64,000 nucleotides of DNA, taken from positions 1 to 64,000 of the forward strand of contig CAZNLR010000003.1 of NCBI GenBank assembly GCA_964574215.1, given 5' to 3'. The DNA is from GCA-2725625 sp964574215. GTDB lineage: Bacteria > Pseudomonadota > Alphaproteobacteria > Rhodospirillales > UBA2165. The notes beneath the pieces were generated by a model. That model was not told the DNA's origin. It saw only the letters and a list, made by a program, of their open reading frames with translations, and did no database searches. Made by a program: the position numbers and the translations under genes. Positions 42,523 through 51,576 of the stretch are shown here, piece by piece. Every line of letters starts with the position of its first letter. The stretch's first letter is position 1.

Positions 42523-43413
42523 ATGACGTTAAAAGTAGGCATTGTCGGATTGGGAATTATGGGCGGCGCTTTTGCGAAAAATCTGCGGACGGACAACATT
42601 CCCGTAGTCGGCTGCGATCTAGTCGAAAAGAACGTTCAGGCGCTGGTGGAGGCAGGTGGTGAAGCCGCTACGTCTCCGAAGGACGTTGCCGACAAGTCGG
42701 ATGTGGTGATCACGTCGCTTCCCAGCATCGCCGCCTTTCACGACGTGATGACCGGCGCCAACAGCTTCAAATCAGCGAATAAGGAAGGTTTGATTATTGT
42801 TGAAACCTCCACCCTGCCCCTTGAGGACAAGCAGGAAGCCAATGACGCCCTGGCAAAAATGGGCATGATCCTGCTTGATTGCCCGATCAGCGGCACCGGC
42901 GCCCAGGCGGTGACCAAGGACTTGTCGGTCTATGTCAGCGGCGACGAGGACGCGGCGAAGAAATGTGTGCCTGTGTTCGACGGTTTTGCCCGCGCTAATT
43001 TCTATGTCGGCGAGTTCGGCAACGGCAGCAAAATGAAATTCGTCGCCAACCACTTGGTCCATATTCACAATATTGCCTCGGCGGAAGCCATGGTTCTGGG
43101 TATGAAAGCAGGGCTCGATCCCGCCACCATCTACGACGTTATCCGGGACGGCGCCGGCAATTCCCGAATTTTTGAATTGCGCGGACCGATGATGGTAAAA
43201 GACAATTACGAACCGGCCACCATGAAAATGGATATCTGGAAAAAAGATATGACGGTCATCGGTGAGTTCGCCAATAGCTTGAAATGCCCGACTCCCTTGT
43301 TTACGGCGGGCACGGATATCTACCGGGCGGCCTTGGCCAACGGCATGGACAAGCTGGATACAGCCGCCGTCTGCAAGGTGTTGGAAAAAATGGCGGGCCT
43401 GGAACGGAAATAA
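42523..43413 (+). CDS. NAD(P)-dependent beta-hydroxyacid dehydrogenase
   Basis: A 296-residue member of the 3-hydroxyisobutyrate dehydrogenase / tartronate semialdehyde reductase family. Rossmann motif VGIVGLGIMGG at the N-terminus, ETSTLP and the substrate block DCPISGTGAQA, and the catalytic Lys in GNGSKMKFVANH. It interconverts a beta-hydroxy acid and a semialdehyde. 28 bases behind the amidase. Confidence 0.9.
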   Translation: MTLKVGIVGLGIMGGAFAKNLRTDNIPVVGCDLVEKNVQALVEAGGEAATSPKDVADKSDVVITSLPSIAAFHDVMTGANSFKSANKEGLIIVETSTLPLEDKQEANDALAKMGMILLDCPISGTGAQAVTKDLSVYVSGDEDAAKKCVPVFDGFARANFYVGEFGNGSKMKFVANHLVHIHNIASAEAMVLGMKAGLDPATIYDVIRDGAGNSRIFELRGPMMVKDNYEPATMKMDIWKKDMTVIGEFANSLKCPTPLFTAGTDIYRAALANGMDKLDTAAVCKVLEKMAGLERK

Positions 43414-43440
43414 ATGGGCCGCGATAAAGGATGACATGAT

Positions 43441-44337
43441 ATGAATTCCAAACCGACCACACCCCCTACCACACCTAGGCAACGAATTCCCTATTCCGCC
43501 ATCGTCGACCGGCCGCCCTTGAAATTGCCCGACGGCGCCCGCATGGCGGTCTGGACCATTATGAATGTGGAGCACTGGGATTCCACCAAAGCCCAGCCTC
43601 GCACCATTCTGCCGCCACCCATGGGGCAGCCCCTTTTGCCCGACGTGCCCAACTGGTCGTGGCACGAATACGGCAACCGGGTCGGTTTCTGGCGGCTCAG
43701 GGATATGTTTGCCGATTACGGCGTCAAGCCGACCCTGGCCATGAACGGCATTATTTTGGAATCTTATCCGCGCATCGCCGAAGCGGCGCTCAAAGGAAAC
43801 TGGGAGTTCATGGGCCACGGCTACCGCCAGGGCCCCATGCACAAGCTGGACGACCAAGCGGACCATATCCAAAGCACCGTTGACGCCATCAAGGATTTCA
43901 CCGGCAAAAAACCGGTGGGCTGGGAGAGCCCGGGACTGACCGAAACCATGGAAACCCTCGATCTGCTGTCGGATGCCGGGATCGAATATGTGGCCGACTG
44001 GCCGCTGGACGATCAACCGGTTGAACTGGTGACCAACACGGGCCGCACCATGTATTCGGTTCCCTATCCGGTCGAGACCAACGACATCACCATGATGGCG
44101 TTGCAACAACATTCATCGGAGGAGTTCGCCAAACGCTGCATCGATCATTTCGACCGGCTTTATGAGGACAGCGCCGATATTACCCGCATCATGGGGATCA
44201 GCATGCACACCTATATATCCGGTGTCCCTCACCGCAGTAAATATGTGGAGGAAGTTTACAAGTATATCACCAGTAAGCCCGACGTGCTCATCTGGACCGG
44301 CCAGCAGATCATGGAATGGTATAAGGAACAAACATGA
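43441..44337 (+). CDS. polysaccharide deacetylase family protein (PuuE/allantoinase-like)
   Basis: A 298-residue NodB-homology protein. The WHEYGNRVGFWRLRDMFADYGVKPTLAMNG block is typical of the metal-independent or PuuE-type allantoinase branch, which opens cyclic amides, rather than of chitin deacetylases. FMGHGYRQGPMHKL keeps the usual His. A role in ring opening or deamidation of a cyclic amide fits the amidase next to it. Its stop overlaps the start of the next gene (ATGA). Confidence 0.82.
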   Translation: MNSKPTTPPTTPRQRIPYSAIVDRPPLKLPDGARMAVWTIMNVEHWDSTKAQPRTILPPPMGQPLLPDVPNWSWHEYGNRVGFWRLRDMFADYGVKPTLAMNGIILESYPRIAEAALKGNWEFMGHGYRQGPMHKLDDQADHIQSTVDAIKDFTGKKPVGWESPGLTETMETLDLLSDAGIEYVADWPLDDQPVELVTNTGRTMYSVPYPVETNDITMMALQQHSSEEFAKRCIDHFDRLYEDSADITRIMGISMHTYISGVPHRSKYVEEVYKYITSKPDVLIWTGQQIMEWYKEQT

Positions 44338-45011
44338 CCATCGCCTATTTTCTCGAATTCAGAACGGCAGCCGACGGCGCAGCCTTGCATGCGGAACTGG
44401 CGGAGACCGCGATTCCCAATCTTCTCGCCCTGCCCCAGGCCGGGCGTCTTTGTCTTTATGCGCCGGAACAGGCCGAGGACCCCTATACCAAGGATGAAAA
44501 TCCACCGCCTGCCATCGTGCAGATCGATACCGCAACGGTGGCCGATTTGGAAACGGTCCTGGCGACCGGCGAATTCAAGGCCTTGGTTGAGGCCGGCGGT
44601 AACGGGGAGTTGGCCTGCGAGGCGTTCGAGACCATTGACTACTCCATCGCCGGTGAGGACTCGCCCAAGCCCCGGACGGCGCCCTTGTCCTTCAATGTCC
44701 GTTATTACCGTCCCGTCGCCGACGAGGCGGCGTTCAACGAATTTTATCTCGCTCACCATCCGCAAATCCTGGCCCACTTGCCGGAAATCAGAAATGTGCT
44801 CTGTTATACGCCGGTGGAATGGACCGACACCCACGACATACCGCCAAGCGATTGTTTTCTGGGCAATGAAGTGGTGTTCGATTCACTCGATTCCTTCAAC
44901 GCCGCCATGGCGTCGGACGTACGCCACGAGCTGCGGCGAGATTATAATTCCTTTCCCGTCAGGCCCGGGCCCAACACCCATTACGCTACGTTGCGGCGGG
45001 ACTTTGAGTAA
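44334..45011 (+). CDS. EthD-like dimeric alpha/beta barrel protein
   Basis: A 225-residue protein of two ferredoxin-like dimeric alpha/beta-barrel halves. The second, FNVRYYRPVADEAAFNEFYLAHHPQILAHLPEI, matches the EthD family pattern, which is often found with ring-cleaving or ether-degrading enzymes and in stress-response heme-dependent proteins. Function unknown; possibly a lactonase or isomerase-like helper of the pathway. Coupled to the deacetylase gene by a 4-base overlap. Confidence 0.7.
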   Translation: MTIAYFLEFRTAADGAALHAELAETAIPNLLALPQAGRLCLYAPEQAEDPYTKDENPPPAIVQIDTATVADLETVLATGEFKALVEAGGNGELACEAFETIDYSIAGEDSPKPRTAPLSFNVRYYRPVADEAAFNEFYLAHHPQILAHLPEIRNVLCYTPVEWTDTHDIPPSDCFLGNEVVFDSLDSFNAAMASDVRHELRRDYNSFPVRPGPNTHYATLRRDFE

Positions 45012-45044
45012 TAGTCGACCCGACAAAAAATTGAGGAAGCAACA

Positions 45045-45443
45045 ATGACCTTGGAACGCATCAATCCGGAAGACGTCTATAAACCCAACAAAAATATTTA
45101 CAGCCAAGTCGTAATAGCCACCGGCAGCAGGCAGGTCCACATCGCCGGCACCGTGCCGTTCGACTTAAATCAAAACATCGTCGGCGTCGGCGACATGCGG
45201 GTGCAGGTGGACAAAATACTGGAAAATCTGGAACGGTCCCTCGCCGCCGCCGGCGCCAAGCCGTCGGACGTGGTGCGCATCAATGTCTACGCCCTGGACG
45301 TGGATCTTTACGTCAGCGAAGGCGCGCCCGAGGTGGTCAAATTTTTCGGCGACACCAAACCCACCTCGACCACCGTCCAGGTTTCACGCCTGGTCCACCC
45401 CGACTGGCTGGTGGAAATTGAAGCTACGGCGGTGATTGATTAG
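45045..45443 (+). CDS. RidA family protein
   Basis: A 132-residue RidA/YjgF protein. VHIAGTVPFD, the conserved block QVDKILENLERSLAAAGAKPSDVVRINVY, and the C-terminal EIEATAVID fit the family, which hydrolyses reactive imines or enamines to ketones and ammonia. The canonical catalytic Arg would be expected near SRLVHPDWLVEIEA, where an Arg is present in VSRL. Its presence implies an enamine or imine intermediate in the pathway. Last gene of the plus-strand operon, convergent with the cupin gene. Confidence 0.87.
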   Translation: MTLERINPEDVYKPNKNIYSQVVIATGSRQVHIAGTVPFDLNQNIVGVGDMRVQVDKILENLERSLAAAGAKPSDVVRINVYALDVDLYVSEGAPEVVKFFGDTKPTSTTVQVSRLVHPDWLVEIEATAVID

Positions 45444-45461
45444 CCCGTTTGGCAATCGAGT

Positions 45462-46514
45462 CTAATCCTGAACTTCGTCCCGGAGCAGGCTAAGCTGTTT
45501 CAGCACCGCCCGGTCGGTACTCAGAAATAGTTTTGCGTTTTCGCTTGCCGCCACATGAGAAATCCAAGTCCAATGCGGCAGGGTGAAAATGTCGTTCTTT
45601 TGCCAATCGATCCGCTTATCACCGATATTGGACGCCCCTTCGCCCTCGGCAACAACACAGATCGCGTTGCTGGTTGTCCGGGCGGGCCTGGTTTCCGAAT
45701 TTGCCGTTAATTGGAGCGCATAGAGGTCCATGGTCGGTACTACCGGACCGCCATCGACCGGATTGGTGTAGCGGAGCCGGCGGGAGCCGTCTGCCTCCGG
45801 TTCCATGGACGCCAGGGCCGCGCATACGCCGGACCACGGATAGTGGAACATCGGCGAGAAAGCCACCTGATCCCGATCGGTATCAGCAACCAGCCCGGCC
45901 GTCGAATAAGCGCCATCCGGAAGGGTCGACTGATCGGGCGGAAAATTTCCGGCGGGCCCGTGATCTGAAAAAACCGCGTTATAGAAAGCAGCTATCGGAT
46001 AATCGAGGCCATCGTACCAGCAAACTCTCTCGTCACCCGGATTGGCGTGTTCGTGCCAGGCCCAGTTGGGTGTCAAGATTACGTCACCTTCATCCATCGG
46101 GCAAACTTTGCCGTTGACCGTGGTTTGGGCGCCTTTGCCGTCCATAATAAATCGAAAAGCGGTGGCCGAGTGGCGATGAACCCTCGCCATTTCACCCGGC
46201 AGCAATATCTGTACGGCGCCGAACATGCCGGTGGTGGTCATTGCCTGTTCGAATATCGGATTGAGCAGCATCAGAACACGGCGTTCCGCATCCTCGGTCT
46301 TGATATCGCTCGACGCCCGGTCGATCAGGGGCAGTAGTACTTCCCACCGCCACTGTGTACCGGGGTCCTGAGGGGTCGGCTCATGCGGGATCAAATCGTT
46401 GTACCGATCCCACAGCGGCGTTACCCCTGCTTTTTCCATGCTGGCGTAAAAATCTTCGGCGGTGGCTTCTTTTGAAGCAGCCTGACCATCTAGTGATTCT
46501 TTCTCTTGAGACAT
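45462..46514 (-). CDS. gentisate 1,2-dioxygenase-like cupin
   Basis: A 350-residue bicupin. First cupin HRHSATAFRFIMDGKGAQTTVNG...GDVILTPNWAWHEHAN carries three His typical of gentisate/1-hydroxy-2-naphthoate dioxygenases; the second cupin is degenerate (no His cluster visible). Such enzymes cleave an aromatic ring using Fe(II) and oxygen. It is on the minus strand, between the RidA and glutathione transferase genes, and starts behind GGGGAGGG. It likely supplies ring cleavage to this catabolic region. Confidence 0.85.
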   Translation of the reverse strand: MSQEKESLDGQAASKEATAEDFYASMEKAGVTPLWDRYNDLIPHEPTPQDPGTQWRWEVLLPLIDRASSDIKTEDAERRVLMLLNPIFEQAMTTTGMFGAVQILLPGEMARVHRHSATAFRFIMDGKGAQTTVNGKVCPMDEGDVILTPNWAWHEHANPGDERVCWYDGLDYPIAAFYNAVFSDHGPAGNFPPDQSTLPDGAYSTAGLVADTDRDQVAFSPMFHYPWSGVCAALASMEPEADGSRRLRYTNPVDGGPVVPTMDLYALQLTANSETRPARTTSNAICVVAEGEGASNIGDKRIDWQKNDIFTLPHWTWISHVAASENAKLFLSTDRAVLKQLSLLRDEVQD

Positions 46515-46758
46515 CTTGCCCTCCCCTGCAATTGGTCATCATCGTGCCTGGATTAGATGATATCTTCTTGTTCAAGCCATGGCAAATGATGCCAAATACC
46601 CATGCGAGGTTAAACGCTGGTCGAATCCGGGGCGAAAGACTTTGTTTTGTATCCGTTGCGGGATTGTGCTTCGTCTCGGCTTTCTTTATGGTCGCCTCAC
46701 CCGTATTTCGGGGGAAGATAAAAGTAAAATTATAATCAAAAAATAGGATGAATACGGA

Positions 46759-47391
46759 ATGATTGACCTTTATACGTGGTTCACGCCCAACGGGCGGAAA
46801 GTCTCCATCATGCTGGAAGAAATCGGAATGGACTATGAAGTCCATCCAATCGCCATCGGCAAGGGTGAACAGCATGACCCGGAATTTCTAAAAATCGGTC
46901 CCAACAACAAAATTCCCGTTATCGTCGACCGGGACAACGGCCTTTCGATCATGGAGTCAGGCGCCATCCTGCTTTATCTGGCGGAAAAATCCGGACAGCT
47001 GGCGCCGACCGACGAGGTGGGCCGCTGGAAAATGATGGAATGGCTGATGTTTCAGATGGGCAGCGTCGGCCCGATGCTCGGCCAGGTGCATACCTTCGTT
47101 AGGTACGGCGAAGGCAAGAATGAAGAAGCCTCCGAACGCTACCTCAATGAGGGCAAGCGTATTTATGGTGTGATGGACAAACGGCTGTCTGATAACGAGT
47201 ACTTCCTGGGCGACGACTATTCAATCGTGGATATCGCCATATTCCCCTGGGTCGGACGATTCGACTGGCAGACCATTGATCTCAACGAGTACGAGAATGT
47301 CAAACGCTGGTATCTCGATATCGCCAACCGGCCGGCTGTCAAGCGTGGTTGGAACGTGCCGGAGAATGACCAACCCATGCCGATGCCCTAA
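46759..47391 (+). CDS. glutathione S-transferase (Nu-class-like)
   Basis: A 210-residue GST with N-terminal thioredoxin fold (TWFTPNGRKVSIMLEEIGMDYEVHPIAIGKGEQHDPEFL, then NNKIPVIVD and SIMESGAILLYLAEKSG) and an alpha-helical C-terminal domain. The TPNGRKVSIMLEE pattern is typical of the YghU/YfcG-like Nu class, often with disulfide-bond reductase or peroxidase activity. In gentisate pathways a GST-type maleylpyruvate isomerase is common, so this could serve that step; the fold fits but the specific residues do not prove it. Confidence 0.85.
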   Translation: MIDLYTWFTPNGRKVSIMLEEIGMDYEVHPIAIGKGEQHDPEFLKIGPNNKIPVIVDRDNGLSIMESGAILLYLAEKSGQLAPTDEVGRWKMMEWLMFQMGSVGPMLGQVHTFVRYGEGKNEEASERYLNEGKRIYGVMDKRLSDNEYFLGDDYSIVDIAIFPWVGRFDWQTIDLNEYENVKRWYLDIANRPAVKRGWNVPENDQPMPMP

Positions 47392-47438
47392 ACTGTCGCA
47401 GGGCGAATTCTGGAAGATAATTTTATTAGGAGACCAAA

Positions 47439-47747
47439 ATGCCTGCATATTGGATGGCACGTTCGAAAATCAACGATCAGGATAACTATTCCAAATACAC
47501 CGCTTTGGTCGGTGACATACTGAAAAAGTACGGCGGCAAGCCGTTGTCCCGGGGCGGCAGATATCAGATCATGGAAGGCCCCGAGCATTTTCATCGTTTC
47601 GTCATCGTCGAATTTCCTACTTTCGAAGATGCTGTTGCCTGTTTCGAATCGGATGAATACAAAGCCGCCGCCGCGCACCGGCGCGATGGGTCCGGCGAGG
47701 TTGAGACCGTTATCATGGACGCAACGGAAGGAATGGGCGCCAATTAG
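47439..47747 (+). CDS. DUF1330 family protein
   Basis: A 102-residue dimeric alpha/beta-barrel protein of the DUF1330 family: MPAYWMARSKINDQDNYSKYT at the N-terminus, GGRYQIMEGP, HFHRFVIVEFPTFEDA and FESDEYKAA(A). Function is unknown; members occur frequently beside catabolic genes. It is 47 bases behind the GST gene, preceded by AGGAG, and likely in one transcript with it. Confidence 0.85.
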   Translation: MPAYWMARSKINDQDNYSKYTALVGDILKKYGGKPLSRGGRYQIMEGPEHFHRFVIVEFPTFEDAVACFESDEYKAAAAHRRDGSGEVETVIMDATEGMGAN

Positions 47748-47860
47748 GCGCCCTTTATCCATCACATTGGCGTAGGGGGGGCTGGCAACTGTAAACCAAC
47801 CTATTATAGTCCAACCTTGTATAGTATTGTCGCGCATAATGATAAAAATCAGGGAACGAT

Positions 47861-48409
47861 ATGGCGAGTCTAGTGACACGATGGGAAGACAAAACGGAAA
47901 AATTCGTTGAGGCTTTCGCAAAATTTCTAAACATAGTATCGGCGGTTTGGTTGGCGTCCATTGCCGTACTTATATTGTACGACGTGGTAGGCCGGGAGGC
48001 ATTCGGTTCGCCCTTTTACGGCACCAACGAGATCGTATCGAACTCTGTTCTTTCCGTGCTGCTGTTGCAGCTGCCCCTTTCCATCATCAACCGGTCATCG
48101 CTGCGCACGACCATTTTCTACGGTAAGGTCGGAACCCGGGGAAAAGGGATGATCGATGCCCTGTCCTACTTCCTGGCCGCCCTCCTGTTTCTCGCCATTG
48201 CCATTGGCGGTTGGCCCAACATGATCGAGGCTTGGGAAATTCTCGAACAGGAAGGATCGGGAATTGTTGAAATTCCGGTCTATCCCATCCGCTCTTTGGT
48301 CGTCTTCATCGGCGTCGTCGGCACCTTCGCCTGTTCCTTGATGGTCTATCACGCATTGACAAGGCCCGAGGACTCAGATTCCCCGTCGCTGGAAAGTATG
48401 GGCGAATAG
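47861..48409 (+). CDS. TRAP transporter small permease (DctQ)
   Basis: A 182-residue inner-membrane protein with four hydrophobic helices (about 28-50, 60-80, 100-122, 140-165). The DVVGREAFGSPFYGTNEIV and later PVYPIRSLVVFIGVVGTF segments fit the DctQ family. Together with DctM and the DctP-type binding protein downstream it forms a Na+-driven uptake system for organic acids. It lies three bases before the DctM start. Confidence 0.9.
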   Translation: MASLVTRWEDKTEKFVEAFAKFLNIVSAVWLASIAVLILYDVVGREAFGSPFYGTNEIVSNSVLSVLLLQLPLSIINRSSLRTTIFYGKVGTRGKGMIDALSYFLAALLFLAIAIGGWPNMIEAWEILEQEGSGIVEIPVYPIRSLVVFIGVVGTFACSLMVYHALTRPEDSDSPSLESMGE

Positions 48410-48412
48410 ACG

Positions 48413-49756
48413 ATGGAAATAGATCAAAACGTAATACTCATCGGCATGTTCGCCATTATGCTGGTGGGCATATTGGTGGGCGTCCACATCGGTTTCGCCT
48501 TCGGCATTACGGCCCTGGTCGGCAATATTCTGGTTTTCGGCGGTATGGATGGTGACTTCGAGGGTGGTTTCGATATCGCCTTGAGCGGGGTCGGCAGCGT
48601 CGCCTACGAATATCTTCGAAGCGAGGTGTTCGCCACCATCCCTCTGTTCATGCTGTTGGGTGATTTCGTCAATAAATCCGGTTCGGCCCGTGATCTCTAC
48701 AAGCTGATCAACCATGCGCTGAAAGCCATACCCGGCCGTCTGGCCGTCGCCACCGTGGCCGGCAATGCCGTCTTCGCCGCCGTTACCGGCGTCAGCATCG
48801 CCGCTGCCGCCGCTTTCAGCCGCATCGCCTACCCGCAGATGCGCTATCACGGGTATAACCGGCAGTTCGCCTTGGGATCGGTCGCCGGCAGCGCCTGCCT
48901 GGGCATGATCATTCCGCCCAGCGTTTTGCTCATCGTGTGGGGCATCGTCGCCGAAAAATCCATCGCCGGCCTGTTTATCGCCGGGGCCATTCCGGGTCTG
49001 ATCCTGGCGGGTTTCTTCATGGTCTATATCGCCATTTCGGTCATTATCAAACCGGAACTGGCGCCCACCTTCACCGAGGACGCCGAGCAGATGAAAATCA
49101 GCCGGGCGGAAATCGCCAGCGGCATCGGTATCGGGTTATTGATTCTGCTTGTTCTGGGCGGCATCTGGGGCGGCCTGTTCACGCCGACGGAAGCCGGGGG
49201 CGTGGGTGCCGCCGGCGCCATGATTCTCGGCATACTCAAAGGCATGCGTCTGAAACAACTGGCCCTCGCCGTGGTCGATTCCGGTAAAACGGCGGCGCCC
49301 ATCATGTTCCTGCTGCTGACCGCCAACATGTACGCCAAATTCATGGAAGCCGCCGGTATGTCGGAATTGATCCGGGAAACCTTCGCCGCCAACCAATTGG
49401 GCACCACCGCCATCATCGTGGTAATCATCGTGATCTGGCTGTTGCTGGGCATGATCCTGGATTCGATTTCAATTATTCTGATTACGGTACCCATCTTCGC
49501 CCCGTTGACGGAGGGCTTCTTCGACCCCATCGCCTTCGGAATTTTCGGTATATTGGTGATCGAGGCCGGCCTGTTAACCCCGCCCTTCGGATTGCTCGTC
49601 TATACGGTTAAAGGCTCGGTCAATGACCCGGAAGCATCGTTGTCGGAGATATTCAAGGGCTCGGTGCCCTATTGGATATTGATGCTGGTGGTTATGCTGA
49701 TGATCTGGGCGATGCCCGAAATCGCCACCTGGTTACCGTCAAAGATGCTGAGATAA
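48413..49756 (+). CDS. TRAP transporter large permease (DctM)
   Basis: A 447-residue protein with about 12 membrane helices, fitting DctM. Seen are EVFATIPLFMLLGDFVNKSG, AGNAVFAAVTGVSIAAAAAFSRIAYPQM and the CLGMIIPPSVLLIVWGIVAEKS block typical of the family. It carries substrate with Na+ across the inner membrane. It overlaps no gene but is three bases after DctQ. Confidence 0.95.
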   Translation: MEIDQNVILIGMFAIMLVGILVGVHIGFAFGITALVGNILVFGGMDGDFEGGFDIALSGVGSVAYEYLRSEVFATIPLFMLLGDFVNKSGSARDLYKLINHALKAIPGRLAVATVAGNAVFAAVTGVSIAAAAAFSRIAYPQMRYHGYNRQFALGSVAGSACLGMIIPPSVLLIVWGIVAEKSIAGLFIAGAIPGLILAGFFMVYIAISVIIKPELAPTFTEDAEQMKISRAEIASGIGIGLLILLVLGGIWGGLFTPTEAGGVGAAGAMILGILKGMRLKQLALAVVDSGKTAAPIMFLLLTANMYAKFMEAAGMSELIRETFAANQLGTTAIIVVIIVIWLLLGMILDSISIILITVPIFAPLTEGFFDPIAFGIFGILVIEAGLLTPPFGLLVYTVKGSVNDPEASLSEIFKGSVPYWILMLVVMLMIWAMPEIATWLPSKMLR

Positions 49757-49856
49757 CAGTTATTTGAATGGGTTACGCCTCGAAATCGCCACAAAATAGC
49801 GGATTATAGCCAAGGAAAACTTGACTCTAATAAGAGATCAGAATTACGCTCCTAGT

Positions 49857-49868
49857 TCTTATATAAGA
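49857..49868. promoter_or_regulatory. palindrome TCTTATATAAGA upstream of dctP-type gene
   Basis: A perfect 12-base palindrome, in an A/T-rich context AGT-TCTTATATAAGA-CTC, 46 bases before the GTG start of the TRAP binding protein. Related sequences sit before the Bug-type gene (62841-62852) and the LIV binding protein (58129-58140). Confidence 0.5.
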
Positions 49869-49914
49869 CTCTTCGGAATTTAAACGGATAAACAAAATCA
49901 AGGGAGATTTCACA

Positions 49915-51009
49915 GTGAAAAACGTCATCCGTAAAACCGGCATATTGGGGATCGCCATTGCGTCGGTCGCTATGTTTGCCAACACCGCCGATGCGGTAAC
50001 CATCAAAGGAAAAGATATCACTCTGCGCATGGGGTCCGGCCATCCGCCGTTTATTACCTATGTGAAAGAGATGTCCAAATATTTCGGTCCCAACGTGGTC
50101 AAGCGCGTCGCCAAGGAAACCGACTACAAATTGAAATTTAAGGAACACTATTCGGGCACGGTCGTTAAAGTGTTTGATACACTTGAAGGCGTCCAAGACG
50201 GCCGGTTGGATATCGGCGGCTGGTGCGTCTGTTTCGACGACGACAAAGCCATGGCCATGAACCTTTCCTATTATGTGCCGTTCGGTGAACCCAACGCCAT
50301 CAAAGCGACCCAGATTTTTTCGTCCATTGTCGACAAGTATCCGGATATCCATAAAGACTATGAGGGACGCTACAAACAAAAACTCCTCGCCGTCACAGGT
50401 TTCAACAATTACGGTTTGCTAACCGCTTTTGACTGGAAACGCTTTGAAGATCTCAAAGGCCGCAAGATTCTGGCTGCCGGACCGAACCTGCCCTGGGTTA
50501 AGGGAGGAATTCCTGTCAGGACCACCATTCCGACCGCAGCGCAGCAGTTGCAGACCGGCGTTGGCGAAGGCATCGTCCTTTTCCCGGATACGGATTTCAA
50601 ACTGAAACTCCACGAAGCCATTAAGGGCGGCTACTACACGGTTACGGATTTCGGCGCAGTGACGCAGATTTCCCTCACCATGAACCAACGCACCCGCAAG
50701 AAGCTACCGCCGGAAGTAGTGAAGATCATCGACGAAGAGGCGATGAAGTACCAGAACCGTACTTCCGCCTCGGCGCAAAGGGACCACCAGTGGGGCCTTG
50801 ATAAACTAAAAGGCGCCGGCGTCAAAATCCGCGTTATTGACCCCGCCGCCAAGTTGGCATGGGCTCAGAAACTGGCTACCTGGCCGAACGAACGCGCCCA
50901 GGCGGTTAAAGCCAAAAAGAAAATCGACATGCCGAAAATTATGCGCGCCTTCATTCAGGCGACCGAAGATGCGGGTCACAAGTTCCCGATCAATTACGAA
51001 GTTAAATAA
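49915..51009 (+). CDS. TRAP transporter substrate-binding protein (DctP family)
   Basis: A 364-residue periplasmic protein with signal peptide (MKNVIRKTGILGIAIASVAMFANTADA, residues 1-27, numbered from GTG at 49915 behind AGGGAG). Body fits DctP: ITLRMGSGHPPFITYVKEMSKYF, then DGRLDIGGWCVC, PDTDFKLKLHEAIKGGYYTVTDFG. In this family an Arg in the mid-region binds a carboxylate; GIPVRTT contains a suitable one. The ligand is not known. It is separated from the permeases by a 158-base promoter-like region and ends in a strong terminator. Confidence 0.92.
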   Translation: MKNVIRKTGILGIAIASVAMFANTADAVTIKGKDITLRMGSGHPPFITYVKEMSKYFGPNVVKRVAKETDYKLKFKEHYSGTVVKVFDTLEGVQDGRLDIGGWCVCFDDDKAMAMNLSYYVPFGEPNAIKATQIFSSIVDKYPDIHKDYEGRYKQKLLAVTGFNNYGLLTAFDWKRFEDLKGRKILAAGPNLPWVKGGIPVRTTIPTAAQQLQTGVGEGIVLFPDTDFKLKLHEAIKGGYYTVTDFGAVTQISLTMNQRTRKKLPPEVVKIIDEEAMKYQNRTSASAQRDHQWGLDKLKGAGVKIRVIDPAAKLAWAQKLATWPNERAQAVKAKKKIDMPKIMRAFIQATEDAGHKFPINYEVK

Positions 51010-51036
51010 CGATAAGAAATCTAATCTTCGAATTCG

Positions 51037-51067
51037 GAGGCGGCCAATTGTGGCCGCCTCTTTTTTT
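51037..51067 (+). terminator. intrinsic terminator after TRAP binding protein gene
   Basis: GAGGCGGCCA (51037-51046) and TGGCCGCCTC (51051-51060) form a perfect ten-base stem, four-base loop, followed by seven T. Confidence 0.92.
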
Positions 51068-51112
51068 AATTTTTTAGAATGCAAATAAAGCCGCCCCAGT
51101 GTATGATCTTAA

Positions 51113-51126
51113 TGATCATTTGATCA
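51113..51126. promoter_or_regulatory. possible TetR operator TGATCATTTGATCA
   Basis: Two TGATCA half-sites separated by two bases, 27 bases before the start of the VOC gene; a further TGATC lies nine bases before it. It differs at only one base each from the copies at 58096 and 61989. Close to the start codon, as expected of a repressor site. Confidence 0.6.
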
Positions 51127-51152
51127 AGAAACAAATTTTTGGGGGAGGAAAC

Positions 51153-51560
51153 ATGCCACTGGAAAGACTGGATCATTATTCCATCCGCACCTTGAAGATG
51201 GAGGAAACGAAGGAATTCTATGAGGCGCTGGGTCTTCGCTCCGGCGACCGGCCGCCCTTTCCGTTTCCTGGCTACTGGCTTTACGCCGGTGACGCGCCGG
51301 TGGTTCACTTGGTGGGATTGGACGAGGAAAACCCGGAAGGCCTGTATGATTATTTGGGCGTCAAGGATTACGAGTTTCCCGACGGCGGCGGTGCGGTTGA
51401 CCATATGGCCTTCCGGGCCAGCGATCCCGACAGTTTGAAAAAGGTTCTGGACGAACGGGACATTCCGTACCGTGAACGCGAGGTGCCGGATTTAGGGCTG
51501 CTCCAGATCTTCGCCGAGGACCCCAACGAAATCACCGTCGAAATTAATTACTACGACTGA
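51153..51560 (+). CDS. VOC (glyoxalase/extradiol-type) family protein
   Basis: A 135-residue vicinal-oxygen-chelate protein. LDHYSIRTLKMEETKEFYEALGLRSG with metal ligand H8 (DHYS), VVHLVGL (His), DHMAFRA and the last Glu of NEITVEINYY supply the metal site typical of glyoxalase I-like and methylmalonyl-CoA epimerase-like enzymes. The substrate is unknown. The ATG at 51153 follows a strong GGGGGAGGAA, so the upstream frame is not used. Likely cotranscribed with the following gene (16 bases). Confidence 0.87.
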   Translation: MPLERLDHYSIRTLKMEETKEFYEALGLRSGDRPPFPFPGYWLYAGDAPVVHLVGLDEENPEGLYDYLGVKDYEFPDGGGAVDHMAFRASDPDSLKKVLDERDIPYREREVPDLGLLQIFAEDPNEITVEINYYD

Positions 51561-51576
51561 AGAGCAGGACGGACAG

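Noticed and set aside
42772..44112. Long minus-strand open frame of 446 codons
   Set aside because: It is antisense to the well-supported dehydrogenase and deacetylase genes and has a low-complexity His/Gly/Arg-rich composition typical of shadow frames.
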